Positions 43,173 through 52,553 of a DNA stretch of 64,000 nt are shown one piece after another. The DNA is from MPNP01 sp963668325 (lineage in GTDB: Bacteria; Pseudomonadota; Alphaproteobacteria; Rhodobacterales; Rhodobacteraceae), in assembly GCA_963668325.1 (NCBI GenBank), contig OY764222.1, positions 1,302,001 to 1,366,000 of the forward strand, given 5' to 3'. The notes under the pieces are model-generated. The model was not told where the DNA came from, searched no databases, and saw only the letters and a list, made by a program, of their open reading frames with translations. The position numbers and the translations under genes are program-made. Positions within the stretch are counted from its first letter, which is position 1. Each line of letters starts with the position of its first letter.

Positions 43173-46118
43173 ATGAGTTCCCAAACCGAAGATTATAAAT
43201 CCACTCTCAGGCTACCGAAGACCAGGTTCCCCATGCGGGCAGGGCTTCCACAGAAAGAAACTGGAATTTTAAGGGATTGGGAAAAGATCGGGGTTTATGA
43301 CCGTCTGCGTGAAAAGCAAGGTAGAGAGCCATTTATACTTCATGATGGACCTCCATATGCCAATGGACATCTCCACATTGGTCATGCCTTGAACAAGATT
43401 CTGAAGGATTTTGTTGTTCGGTCCCAACAACAGATGGGTAAAGATTCACGGTATGTTCCGGGGTGGGATTGCCACGGTTTGCCGATAGAATGGAAAGTAG
43501 AGGAGAATTACCGGGAAAGAGGTCTCTATAAAGAGGATGTCTCTATTCTAGATCTAAGAAAGGAATGCCGGGAATTTGCTAAAAACTGGATCCAAATTCA
43601 ACGCTTGGAGTTTTGTCGCCTAGGGGTAATCGGCAAATGGGATGATCCTTATCTGACCATGGATTTTCACGCCGAAGCCGTTATTGCCGAAGAGTTCATG
43701 AAATTTCTCATGAATGGAACACTGTATCAGGGATCGAAACCAGTTTTATGGTCTACGGTGGAAAAAACTGCTTTAGCTGAAGCTGAGGTTGAGTATGAAG
43801 ATCATACCAGCCAATCGATTTGGGTAAAGTTTCCTGTCGATTTTCCATTATCCAAAGACCTTATCAAGGCCGGGATACCCGAAGAAACCTCTGTCATCAT
43901 CTGGACAACAACTGCTTGGACACTTCCTTCCAATAAGGCAATATGCTTTAATCCAAAGATATCCTACTCACTCTATGAGGTAACCGAAGCACCGGAAGAT
44001 AATTGGTTCCGCCAAGGTGAATATTTTGTACTGGCCGATAATCTTGTTGAGGAGACAGCACAAGCATCTAGAATAACTGCTTACCGTAAAATCAAGCCTA
44101 TCTCTCCAGACGTTCTAGGAAGAATGGTTTGTAAGCATCCCTTTAAAGGGATGGTTTCCGAACAGGAACCTGATGTGAACAGATGGGATTATCCCGTCCC
44201 GTTGTTACCTGGAGACCACGTTACCGACGAAGCTGGAACCGGTTTTGTGCATACGGCCCCTTCCCATGGTGATGATGATTTCATGATTGCCAGAAAATAC
44301 AACCTGCACATGACGCACAATGTCAATGAAGATGGAAGTTTTCGGTCCACCCTCCCCATATTTGGAGGGTTGGATATATTCAATTCCAATGGCAAGGAAG
44401 GGGCTGCCAACAATATCATCATAGCCAACCTGATTACCAGGGGCAAACTTGTGGCCAGACGCAAATTGGTCCATTCCTACCCCCACAGTTGGCGTTCCAA
44501 GGCTCCATTAATCTACCGAAACACTCCCCAATGGTTTGTTTCAATTGATAAGGAAGTTGGGGACAATCAATCCCAATTGGGAAAAACAATCCGAGACAGA
44601 GCCCTGAATTCTATCAACCAAATGGTAAAATGGACTCCTCCCACAGGCCAAAACAGAATTAATTCCATGCTCGAAAAACGCCCTGACTGGGTTCTTTCCA
44701 GACAGCGTGCCTGGGGTGTTCCTTTGACCTGTTTCGTCAAAAAGGGAGCAAATCCCGGTGCCAAGGACTTTTTACTCAAAGACCAGAGAGTCAATGACAG
44801 GATTACTGCAATGATTAAGAAAGGGGGAGCAGATACCTGGTATAAGGATAATGCCAAGGAAACCCTTCTTGGCGGACTTTACAATGCCGATGAATACGAG
44901 CAGGTAACGGACATTCTGGATGTATGGTTTGACTCAGGCTCAACCCATGCGTTTGTCTTACGTGACCGCGATGATGGTAGTCTTGATGGTATGGCAGATT
45001 TATACCTTGAAGGAACTGATCAGCATCGGGGCTGGTTTCAGTCATCCTTGCTGCAATCCTGCGGGACCAATGGAAGAGCTCCTTATCGAGGAGTGTTGAC
45101 TCATGGCTTCACTCTTGATGAGAAGGGCAAGAAAATGTCCAAATCATTAGGTAATACAGTATCTCCAGAAAATCTTGTTGAGAAATATGGAGCCGATATT
45201 CTTCGGCTTTGGGTTGCGCAGTCGGATTACACCTCGGATTTGCGAATTGGTCCCAACATCCTTCAAACGGTAATTGAGAGCTATCGCAGGTTAAGGAATG
45301 CCTTTCGGTTCATCCTTGGTAATCTCAAGGACACGGACGAGGTTGAACAAGTAGATTGGACTGAAATACCTGAACTGGAAAGGTGGGTGTTACATCGCCT
45401 AGCTGAATTGGATGAGAAAGTCAGAGTTGGGTATGCAGAATATGATTTCCGGGGTGTTTATGCTGAAATATTCAATTTCCTGAATTCAGATTTATCCAGG
45501 TTCTATTTTGATATCAGGAAGGATTCCCTCTATTGCGGTGATACAGAAGGTAAGCAAAACAAGGCTACCCTTATGGTCCTGGATACTTTATTTAATTTTC
45601 TTACAACCTGGTTGGCTCCCATATTACCTTTTACCATGGAAGAAATTTGGCAATGCCGGAAACCTTCTGATACGGATTCGGTTCATCTTCATGACTTTCC
45701 CCATGCAGAACCTGGGTGGAGAGATGACCAACTTGCCACCCAATGGGATACAATCAGGGAGGTAAGAAGGGCTGTCAATGCTGAAATTGAAAACCAACGT
45801 ATTGCAAAGGTCATTGGTTCAAGTTTGGAAGTTCACCCGCGAATCTATGTTGAAGATGAACATGTTTACCAACTCCTCAATTCGGTGCCCTTGGATGATA
45901 TTTGCATAACTTCCCAAATTGATGTTGTAAAGGCACCGCCAAAGGAGGATAGTTCAGATACGGATGGTCTCAAAGGTGTAAGGGTTGAATTTAACCTTGC
46001 CAAGGGAGAAAAGTGCCAACGCTGTTGGAAAATACTTCCTGAAGTTGGGTCATTCACCCATCATGGGGTATGTGGGAGATGTGATGAGGTCATGGCTCGC
46101 ATTGAGGTATCAGATTGA
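43173..46118 (+). CDS. ileS: Isoleucyl-tRNA synthetase
   Basis: The 981-residue class I synthetase charges tRNA-Ile. The HIGH motif is in PPYANGHLHIGHALNK, the editing domain lies at about 190-400 (ending near HTAPSHGDDDF), and KMSKS is at residues 654-658. The C-terminal zinc ribbon reads KCQRCWKILPEVG then CGRCDEV. This is the bacterial, mupirocin-sensitive architecture with the C-terminal zinc domain. The start is ATG at 43173. A 240-base gap upstream holds its promoter. In many proteobacteria lspA follows ileS; here a toxin-like gene on the other strand follows instead. Confidence 0.96.
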   Translation: MSSQTEDYKSTLRLPKTRFPMRAGLPQKETGILRDWEKIGVYDRLREKQGREPFILHDGPPYANGHLHIGHALNKILKDFVVRSQQQMGKDSRYVPGWDCHGLPIEWKVEENYRERGLYKEDVSILDLRKECREFAKNWIQIQRLEFCRLGVIGKWDDPYLTMDFHAEAVIAEEFMKFLMNGTLYQGSKPVLWSTVEKTALAEAEVEYEDHTSQSIWVKFPVDFPLSKDLIKAGIPEETSVIIWTTTAWTLPSNKAICFNPKISYSLYEVTEAPEDNWFRQGEYFVLADNLVEETAQASRITAYRKIKPISPDVLGRMVCKHPFKGMVSEQEPDVNRWDYPVPLLPGDHVTDEAGTGFVHTAPSHGDDDFMIARKYNLHMTHNVNEDGSFRSTLPIFGGLDIFNSNGKEGAANNIIIANLITRGKLVARRKLVHSYPHSWRSKAPLIYRNTPQWFVSIDKEVGDNQSQLGKTIRDRALNSINQMVKWTPPTGQNRINSMLEKRPDWVLSRQRAWGVPLTCFVKKGANPGAKDFLLKDQRVNDRITAMIKKGGADTWYKDNAKETLLGGLYNADEYEQVTDILDVWFDSGSTHAFVLRDRDDGSLDGMADLYLEGTDQHRGWFQSSLLQSCGTNGRAPYRGVLTHGFTLDEKGKKMSKSLGNTVSPENLVEKYGADILRLWVAQSDYTSDLRIGPNILQTVIESYRRLRNAFRFILGNLKDTDEVEQVDWTEIPELERWVLHRLAELDEKVRVGYAEYDFRGVYAEIFNFLNSDLSRFYFDIRKDSLYCGDTEGKQNKATLMVLDTLFNFLTTWLAPILPFTMEEIWQCRKPSDTDSVHLHDFPHAEPGWRDDQLATQWDTIREVRRAVNAEIENQRIAKVIGSSLEVHPRIYVEDEHVYQLLNSVPLDDICITSQIDVVKAPPKEDSSDTDGLKGVRVEFNLAKGEKCQRCWKILPEVGSFTHHGVCGRCDEVMARIEVSD

Positions 46119-46200
46119 AGGAAAAATTAAATCTTTCTTGATTTTTGTACTTTCCCAAAAACTAAGGTTTTAGAAATCAGCCAAACAAACCAACAGTTTC

Positions 46201-46824
46201 TCAATACTCCTTTGGTGAAACTTGCAAACTTGTTCGGACTTTTTCAGCCCAATTGTGATCTGACTGGTATGTTTTATTCAGATGGCCAAATTCAGTCCTG
46301 AACTGTATTTTGGGAAATTGATCATCGACAGAATTGTCATAAACATATCCTCTATGCACCTCCTGGAGAATATTTCCTAAATTTGCGATGGACTTGCTGT
46401 AGCGAGAAATTATTTTTTGAATAGGTACAGAGTGTCCACCCTCTGCTACGCGTAATCCAACACGATTGACATTGATAATAGGAGAATTTGTTCCCATAAA
46501 GAATAGGCGAACAAAAAAGCCAGCTTCGATTGCCTTTCGTACATAATTTACCTTTTGGGGAGAAGAGAATACTGTTTCAAACGCAACCGATTGTCGGTTT
46601 TGCAAACAATTATCTCGTAAAAGGTCAGCGTGTTGAGCAGCTTTCAACACGGCACTTGGTGAATTCCAATCGCCAAATTTGTTTAAGGCAATATCGTCTG
46701 GATTGATATAGCAGCAACCATCAAACCACTTATGTTCACGAATAAGTTCAGTAAAGGATGTTTTGCCAGATCCATTTGGGCCAGCTACAACTATAAGTAC
46801 GGGTTTTTCACGACTGGTTGACAT
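46201..46824 (-). CDS. Zeta-toxin-like P-loop kinase
   Basis: The 207-residue protein has VVAGPNGSGKTSFTELI (Walker A residues 15-22), YINPDDIA with the conserved Asp pair, and QSVAFETVFSSPQK, the block by which zeta toxins position the substrate, followed by an arginine-containing segment NRVGLRVAEGGHSVP. Zeta toxins phosphorylate UDP-N-acetylglucosamine and so block wall synthesis. Many chromosomal relatives exist whose toxicity is unproved. The upstream gene overlaps it by 17 bases and encodes a small charged helical protein that could be the antidote. Confidence 0.75.
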   Translation of the reverse strand: MSTSREKPVLIVVAGPNGSGKTSFTELIREHKWFDGCCYINPDDIALNKFGDWNSPSAVLKAAQHADLLRDNCLQNRQSVAFETVFSSPQKVNYVRKAIEAGFFVRLFFMGTNSPIINVNRVGLRVAEGGHSVPIQKIISRYSKSIANLGNILQEVHRGYVYDNSVDDQFPKIQFRTEFGHLNKTYQSDHNWAEKVRTSLQVSPKEY

Positions 46825-47008
46825 TTGCCGGGGCTTTTCTTGACCTTGCCTCTTCTAAAGCGTCATCCAAATCTTTCTCAAGCTTTATTCTCGCCTTCCG
46901 AGCTCGTTCAATAACTCTTTTCTGAACCTCACGCATCAGTGCTTCTAACTCTTCGTCAGTTGGTTCTACGTTTGGATCGGCAAGTCTAACCTGAGGAACA
47001 GTTGGCAT
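46808..47008 (-). CDS. Small charged helical protein, candidate antitoxin
   Basis: The 66-residue product is highly charged and predicted helical (EPTDEELEALMREVQKRVIE, then KARIKLEKDLDDALEEARSR). It overlaps the zeta-like gene by 17 bases and is transcribed first, the usual order for antitoxin and toxin. I do not recognise it as a named antitoxin family. The start is ATG at 47008, with an in-frame TTG at 47014 as alternative. A role as DNA-binding or kinase-neutralising partner is inferred only from context. Confidence 0.6.
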   Translation of the reverse strand: MPTVPQVRLADPNVEPTDEELEALMREVQKRVIERARKARIKLEKDLDDALEEARSRKAPANVNQS

Positions 47009-47209
47009 GTGCAATGACTCTCTGATATTGTTCTAAATTCTGGATGGTATTATCAAATTGCCAGGAAGAATTTCATTGTTGATAATAGTACCACAAGATA
47101 CGTAACTTTTGGAAAAGATAATTGTTAGTGTTACTGCACGATGTGCACTACCCCACCTTGCAGTTATTGCTTGCGTAAAATCAGGGAAGGATATGCAATT
47201 CACTTGGTA

Positions 47210-48307
47210 TCAAACATTGAATAGGAAGTGAATAATTTCACCATCCTTGACCTCGTAGGATTTCCCCTCTGTTCGGATTTTTCCCAGATTTCTAGCCTGT
47301 TGATAACCACCACACGATACATATTCCTCGAATGATATAGTTTCAGCTCTGATAAAACCCCTTCTGAAATCCTCGTGGATTACGGCGGCCGCATCGGGAG
47401 CGGTTGTTCCTTTTGGAATCGTCCAGGCTCGGGTTACCTTTGGCCCACCGGTGAAAAAGGTAATCAACCCCAATAGGGAATAGCCATTCTGGATCAGACG
47501 ATCAAGCCCGGAGAAATCAAGGCCCATCTCACTTAGGTATTCTTTTTCTTCATCAGAGTTTAGTTGGCTTATTTCTTCTTCGATCTGGGCTGATACCAGA
47601 ACCGTACTTGCTAAATGTGCACTGGCGTATTCTTCGACCATGGCCGAGTAACGATTCCCTTCCCGAAGGGAATGTTCATCAACATTACAAACATAGAGGA
47701 AGGGCTTGGAAGTCAATAACCCCAAACTTTGCCATATTTTTTTATCCTCATCTTCTATACCCTCCGGCTTGGCATGGGCGCCCCTTGCGAGTTTTTCCTG
47801 TGCGGAATGTAACATACCATCCAGTTTTAGTGAAGCCTTATCACCACTCTTAACTTTTTTAGATAAGCGGTTTCTTTGTCTTTCCACAGATTCCAAATCG
47901 GCCAAGATGAGTTCGGTTTCGATGGTTTCTAAATCCCTTAAGGGGTTAATATTGCCATCCACATGGATAATATTGTTATCATCAAAACATCGTACCACAT
48001 GAGCCAAAGCATCAACTTCCCTGATGTTACCTAAAAACTTGTTTCCCAAGCCTTCTCCCTTGGATGCTCCTTTTACCAGTCCTGCGATATCAACAAACGT
48101 TGTTTTGGCATGAGTAATTTGTTTGGAGCGTTCTAAAGAAGCTATTTTTTCCAACCTGGGATCTTTAACTGGAACTTCGCCTAGATTGGCTTCAATGGTA
48201 CAAAAGGGATAATTCTCATTTTGAGCAGAAGCCGTATGGGTCAAGGCATTAAATAGGGTTGATTTGCCCACATTTGGTAACCCTATAATACCTGTTTTAA
48301 ATCCCAT
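47210..48307 (-). CDS. ychF: Ribosome-associated ATPase YchF (Obg family, OLA1-like)
   Basis: The 365-residue protein begins MGFKTGIIGLPNVGKSTLFNAL (G1) and has DIAGLVKGASKGEGLGNKFL (G3/switch region), a G4-equivalent YVCNVDE in place of NKxD, as is usual for YchF and linked to its ATP preference, and a C-terminal TGS-like domain ending KDGEIIHFLFNV. The length is typical. YchF binds ribosomes and influences stress responses. It is often next to pth and rplY in alphaproteobacteria; here those lie 3 kb away on the other strand. Confidence 0.95.
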   Translation of the reverse strand: MGFKTGIIGLPNVGKSTLFNALTHTASAQNENYPFCTIEANLGEVPVKDPRLEKIASLERSKQITHAKTTFVDIAGLVKGASKGEGLGNKFLGNIREVDALAHVVRCFDDNNIIHVDGNINPLRDLETIETELILADLESVERQRNRLSKKVKSGDKASLKLDGMLHSAQEKLARGAHAKPEGIEDEDKKIWQSLGLLTSKPFLYVCNVDEHSLREGNRYSAMVEEYASAHLASTVLVSAQIEEEISQLNSDEEKEYLSEMGLDFSGLDRLIQNGYSLLGLITFFTGGPKVTRAWTIPKGTTAPDAAAVIHEDFRRGFIRAETISFEEYVSCGGYQQARNLGKIRTEGKSYEVKDGEIIHFLFNV

Positions 48308-48389
48308 GCTCTATTCCATTGTCTTTAACATTTGTAAGGGGTTATTATATGGAGATTGGGATATTGTATTTTAAGTCTGGAGGATCATC

Positions 48390-48800
48390 ATGAAGATAAC
48401 TCATTACCTGTTTTTTGATGGCAATTGTGAAGAAGCCTTTAATCGTTATGCCCAAATCTTTGAGGTGGATAATTTATATATCCAACGTTTCAGTAACATG
48501 CCTGGAGAAAGCCCTTTTTCAAAGGATATGGGTGACAAAATCATGCATGTGTCCATGAGCCTTGAAGGAGGTTGCATTATGGGTTCTGATAATCCCACTG
48601 GAAATTACGAGAAACCAGGCGGGATGGCAATTTCACTAAACTATGAGTCAGTGGAAAAGGCACGTGCAATATTCGAAAAACTCTCCGAAGGAGGAACGGT
48701 ATTGATGAAATTCGAACCAACCTTCTTTTCGCCAGGATTTGGTACTTGTAAGGATAAATTCGGAATGCCCTGGATGGTTCATACAGATCCAGCTGAGTAA
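48390..48800 (+). CDS. PhnB-like VOC/glyoxalase-fold protein
   Basis: The 136-residue protein starts MKITHYLFFDGNCEEAFNRY and has HVSMSLEGGCIMGSD and FEPTFFSPGFGTCKDKFGMPWMVHT, the characteristic ends of the PhnB group of the vicinal-oxygen-chelate superfamily. Function in this group is unclear and not tied to phosphonates despite the name. The start is ATG at 48390 after GGAGG. It precedes trpA by 22 bases and may be co-transcribed. Confidence 0.85.
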   Translation: MKITHYLFFDGNCEEAFNRYAQIFEVDNLYIQRFSNMPGESPFSKDMGDKIMHVSMSLEGGCIMGSDNPTGNYEKPGGMAISLNYESVEKARAIFEKLSEGGTVLMKFEPTFFSPGFGTCKDKFGMPWMVHTDPAE

Positions 48801-48822
48801 TCCACGAAGCAAGGATATTCCG

Positions 48823-49611
48823 GTGTCTAGATTAGTTTCAGCATTTGACCGTTTGAAATCAAATAATCAAAAGGCGTTAATTGCCTATGTAATGGCAGGT
48901 GATCCAGACCTTGACTATTCGCAGAAGTTATTGGAAGGATTACCAGAAGCCGGAGTTGACATAATAGAGTTGGGAATACCCTTTACCGATCCTATGGCTG
49001 ATGGCCCAACCATACAATTGGCAGGCCAAAGAGCACTTGCTGCGGGCCAAACAGTGGTAAAAACCTTATCAATGGTAAAAGATTTTCGCAGCAAGGATGA
49101 GAAGACCCCAATCATTCTTATGGGGTATTTCAACCCAATATACAGTTATGGTGTTCAGGAATTCATAAAAGAATCTGTGGAAGCCGGTGTAGACGGCTTA
49201 ATTGTTGTTGATCTCCCCCCTGAGGAAGATCAGGAATTGTGTCTTCCTGCGAATGAAGCAGGCTTGAGTTTCATACGTCTGGCAACTCCAACAACAGATG
49301 ACAAAAGGTTGCCGAGGGTTTTGGAGAATACCAGTGGGTTCGTTTATTTTGTTTCAATTACTGGCATTACGGGAGCTAGAGCTCCAAAGCCAGAAGAAGT
49401 CGCTCCAGATGTGGCAAGAATAAAAAAATCTACTGATTTACCAGTCTGTGTCGGTTTTGGCGTCAAAACACCGGAAATGGCGAAGGCTATAAGCAATATT
49501 TCGGATGGGGTTGTGGTTGGGTCCTCAATTGTGAATTTAATTGGTGAGGGTCGTTCCATTAACGAGGTATTGGGGTTTGTTCAAAACCTATCCAAAGGAG
49601 TAAACTCTTAA
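48823..49611 (+). CDS. trpA: Tryptophan synthase alpha chain
   Basis: TrpA cleaves indole-3-glycerol phosphate and channels indole to TrpB. The 262-residue protein contains DIIELGIPFTDPMADGP, which holds both catalytic acids (the Glu of IELG and the Asp of TDPMADGP), and GFVYFVSITGITGAR and VCVGFGVKTPE at the phosphate site. The start is GTG at 48823 after AAGGA; the frame stays open upstream into the phnB-like gene but without family similarity. It is 5.8 kb from trpFB and on the opposite strand, so it is not in one operon with its partner. Confidence 0.93.
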   Translation: MSRLVSAFDRLKSNNQKALIAYVMAGDPDLDYSQKLLEGLPEAGVDIIELGIPFTDPMADGPTIQLAGQRALAAGQTVVKTLSMVKDFRSKDEKTPIILMGYFNPIYSYGVQEFIKESVEAGVDGLIVVDLPPEEDQELCLPANEAGLSFIRLATPTTDDKRLPRVLENTSGFVYFVSITGITGARAPKPEEVAPDVARIKKSTDLPVCVGFGVKTPEMAKAISNISDGVVVGSSIVNLIGEGRSINEVLGFVQNLSKGVNS

Positions 49612-49684
49612 CCAGTTTAAACTTTCTGTTTACCCTCGCTGGCTTTTGGGAGGATATGTTCATCAAAATTGGAAAAAGGATTTC

Positions 49685-50851
49685 ATGCCGATAATAACCT
49701 GCATAGATGATCTTAAACAGCTGTACCGGCGTAAAGTTCCCAAGATGTTTTTCGATTATGTCGAGACTGGGAGTTGGTCCGAAGGTACCTTCAAGAACAA
49801 TACCAGGGATTTGGATTTAATTAAATTCAACCAGAAAGTTGGGGTGGATATTTCCCATACCACTACTGAAAATACCATGCTGGGTAGCAAGGTGTCCATG
49901 CCAATGGCCTTGGCCCCAGTTGGCTTAACCGGAATGCAGTCAGCTGATGGTGAGATCAAAGCCGCTCGAGCGGCCAAAAAAATGGGTGTACCCTTTATTC
50001 TTTCGACAATGTCGATTTGTTCCATTGAAGATGTAGCGAGGGAGGCTGGTGAAGGTTTTTGGTTTCAGCTCTATTACATGAATGACCAGGATTTCAGCCG
50101 CAGTCTTATTCAAAGGGCCAAGGTTGCTAATTGTGATGCGTTGGTTCTTACAATGGATTTGCAGGTTCTTGGTCAGAGACACATGGATATTAAAAATGGC
50201 ATGTCCATTCCTCCCAGGCCCAATCTTTTTAACCTGCTTGATTTAAGTACCAAGATAAGATGGGGGTTGGGGATGTTACGCACACCCAGAAAAAATTTCG
50301 GTAATCTTTCTGGTCATGTTGAGGGAGTTGACGATTTGGGCTCATTGATGTCTTGGGTAGCAGGCCAGTTTTATTCCAAGCTTGATTGGGAAAAGGTCCA
50401 GGAAGTTAAAGACCTTTGGGGAGGTCCGCTTGTTCTCAAGGGTATAATGAATGTAGAAGATGCTAAAAAGGCTGCTGCCATTGGAGTTGATGCTATCGTT
50501 GTTTCCAACCATGGTGGGCGCCAACTGGATGGTGCCATATCTTCCATCAGGGTTTTGCCAAGTATTGTGGAGGCTGTTGGTGATAAAATGGAAGTCTATT
50601 TTGATTCCGGCATCCGGTCTGGTCAGGATGTATTACGAGCCATCGGGCTGGGGGCAAAGGCAACCCTGATAGGCAGAGCTTATATTTATGGTCTTGGGGC
50701 CCTTGGCGAGGAGGGTGTCGAAAAGGCCATTGAAATCATGCAAAAAGAACTGGCAATTTCCATGGCCCTATGCGGTGTCAGGGATGTTTCGCAATTTAAC
50801 AAGCAAAATCTTTTGGTACCATCGGACCTGCAAACGAATTGGAATTGGTAA
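49685..50851 (+). CDS. lldD: FMN-dependent L-lactate dehydrogenase / alpha-hydroxyacid oxidase family
   Basis: The 388-residue protein has the flavin-binding LAPVGLTGMQSADGE, WFQLYYMNDQ and LVLTMDLQVLGQR blocks, a KGIMNVEDA substrate loop with its Lys, the catalytic histidine in VVSNHGGRQLDGA and the phosphate loop YFDSGIRSGQDVLRAI. LldD oxidises L-lactate to pyruvate at the inner membrane; close relatives use glycolate or mandelate, so substrate identity is probable but not proven. The start is ATG at 49685 after AAAAAGGA. It follows trpA by 73 bases. Confidence 0.87.
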   Translation: MPIITCIDDLKQLYRRKVPKMFFDYVETGSWSEGTFKNNTRDLDLIKFNQKVGVDISHTTTENTMLGSKVSMPMALAPVGLTGMQSADGEIKAARAAKKMGVPFILSTMSICSIEDVAREAGEGFWFQLYYMNDQDFSRSLIQRAKVANCDALVLTMDLQVLGQRHMDIKNGMSIPPRPNLFNLLDLSTKIRWGLGMLRTPRKNFGNLSGHVEGVDDLGSLMSWVAGQFYSKLDWEKVQEVKDLWGGPLVLKGIMNVEDAKKAAAIGVDAIVVSNHGGRQLDGAISSIRVLPSIVEAVGDKMEVYFDSGIRSGQDVLRAIGLGAKATLIGRAYIYGLGALGEEGVEKAIEIMQKELAISMALCGVRDVSQFNKQNLLVPSDLQTNWNW

Positions 50852-50857
50852 AGGTTA

Positions 50858-50878
50858 ATCCCCAAAGGTTTAGGGGAT
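50858..50878 (+). terminator. Weak hairpin after lldD
   Basis: ATCCCC (50858-50863) pairs with GGGGAT (50873-50878) around a 9-base loop, seven bases after the lldD stop, followed by ATATTTG. It is a short, low-stability candidate. Confidence 0.3.
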
Positions 50879-50984
50879 ATATTTGATCAGTTGTTGATTT
50901 ATAGGTTTTGTATTATATATCTTGTTGTCGTTGTGGGCAGGCACCCTTGGAGGATGTCCACGTAAATGGAATCAGGAGATAACG

Positions 50985-51632
50985 ATGGTAACTGATAATA
51001 TACCAAATCTCCGAGCAGAAATCAGACCGGGGACAGGCAAGGGGGCCGCTCGGAAAGCTCGGCGAGAGGGTTTTGTACCCGGAGTAGTTTATGGTGGGGG
51101 AGAAGACCCCATAACCATAAATGTAAATTTTAATGAATTGCTTAAAAAATTACGTGAAGGCAGATTTCTTTCTACCCTCTTTAATTTACAAATTAAGGAC
51201 AAGGAAGATGTCAGGGTAATCTGTCGCTCGGTTCAACGAGATGTTGTGCTTGACCTTCCAACCCACCTTGATTTGATGCGGTTGCGAAGAAATTCCCAAA
51301 TTAACCTGTTTATCCCCATAGAGTTCATAAATGAAGATAAATCTGCGGGTTTAAAGCGTGGTGGTGTGCTTACGGTTGTCAGGGGTGAAGTGGAGTTAAT
51401 AGTTACTGCTGGTGACATTCCTACCTCCTTGGTTGCAGATCTGGATGGTCTGGATGTTGGTGATGTTATTACCATTTCAAATATCAAACTTCCCAAAGGC
51501 ACCAAACCAACTATTAGCGATCGAGATTTTGTTATTGCGAATATATCGGCACCATCTGGTCTGAGATCCACTGATCAGGATGTAGATAGTTTGGAGGAAA
51601 CCGTAGAAGAGGAAGTGCCCGAGGAAGAGTAA
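50985..51632 (+). CDS. rplY: Ribosomal protein bL25 (CTC/TL5 form)
   Basis: The 215-residue protein has the N-terminal 5S rRNA-binding domain (LRAEIRPGTGKGAARKAR, VPGVVYGG) and the C-terminal beta domain of the long CTC form (HLDLMRL...), ending in an acidic tail. Alphaproteobacteria carry this long form, unlike the 94-residue E. coli protein. The start is ATG at 50985 after AGGAG; an in-frame start further upstream is unsupported. It precedes pth, its usual neighbour. Confidence 0.94.
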   Translation: MVTDNIPNLRAEIRPGTGKGAARKARREGFVPGVVYGGGEDPITINVNFNELLKKLREGRFLSTLFNLQIKDKEDVRVICRSVQRDVVLDLPTHLDLMRLRRNSQINLFIPIEFINEDKSAGLKRGGVLTVVRGEVELIVTAGDIPTSLVADLDGLDVGDVITISNIKLPKGTKPTISDRDFVIANISAPSGLRSTDQDVDSLEETVEEEVPEEE

Positions 51633-51746
51633 TTGAGGGTTCTAAATCAAAACTAGATTTGTTTCGGGTTTTACCTAGCTAATTTCACTTCCCTGATCTT
51701 CCTTAAAATGGTGTTTGCACTGCCTGGGGTATAAGGGACGGTAAGA

Positions 51747-52421
51747 TTGTTGTTAATTGCAGGGCTTGGTAACCCGGGGCCGAAATATAGTTTAAACCGC
51801 CATAACATTGGTTTCATGGCACTAGATGCTCTAGCTGACACTTACACGGATTCCAGGTGGCGGAAGAAATACCAGGGTCTAATCAGTGAAGGCATTGTCG
51901 AGGGGAAGAAAATTCTCTTGCTCAAGCCCCATACTTTCATGAACAAATCTGGAAATTCCATCAGCGAAGTGGTTAAGTTTTATAAAATGTCACCTAATCA
52001 GGTAATAATTTTCCACGATGAAATTGATCTTGCACCGGGCAAGATAAGGGTGAAGACTGGTGGAGGTCATGCCGGTCACAACGGGTTAAGGTCAATCACT
52101 AATCACATTGGTTCAGATTTTGTAAGAATCAGAATAGGGGTTGGACATCCGGGAAGCAAGGACCAGGTGCACAATTATGTTTTGGGTAACTTTTCGAAAA
52201 GTGATCAGGAAGGTTGGCTACAAGACTTGTTAGCTGGAGTCAGGCATGGCTTTCCTGATTTGATTGACAATAATACTACCGAATTCCTGAATAAAATCAA
52301 TCTTACTTTGCAATCCAAACCAAAAGCGTCAATGCATCGTATTAGTTCAGAAAAACCTCCTGTTACCAAGCAGAAAAAAGGAGAAGGAATTTTCTCCAAG
52401 CTTGCCAAATACTTTGGATAA
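51747..52421 (+). CDS. pth: Peptidyl-tRNA hydrolase
   Basis: Pth recycles peptidyl-tRNA from stalled ribosomes. The 224-residue protein contains IAGLGNPGPKYSLNRHNIGF (catalytic His), FHDEIDLAPGKIR (Asp) and GGGHAGHNGLRSI (Asn), followed by a lysine-rich C-terminal extension of about 30 residues. The start is a TTG at 51747, preceded by AAGGGA at proper distance. It lies 114 bases after rplY, forming the conserved rplY-pth pair. Confidence 0.94.
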   Translation: MLLIAGLGNPGPKYSLNRHNIGFMALDALADTYTDSRWRKKYQGLISEGIVEGKKILLLKPHTFMNKSGNSISEVVKFYKMSPNQVIIFHDEIDLAPGKIRVKTGGGHAGHNGLRSITNHIGSDFVRIRIGVGHPGSKDQVHNYVLGNFSKSDQEGWLQDLLAGVRHGFPDLIDNNTTEFLNKINLTLQSKPKASMHRISSEKPPVTKQKKGEGIFSKLAKYFG

Positions 52422-52553
52422 GAGAGATCTGCCTTATATTTTGTACTTCATCCTGAATAGGAGAAATGTTTTAGTATGTAGCCAATTGAATTGTAAGGAA
52501 AAAAACCTCTTGAGAAGTATGATAGAAAAAGATGTATTTGAGAACTTACTGGT

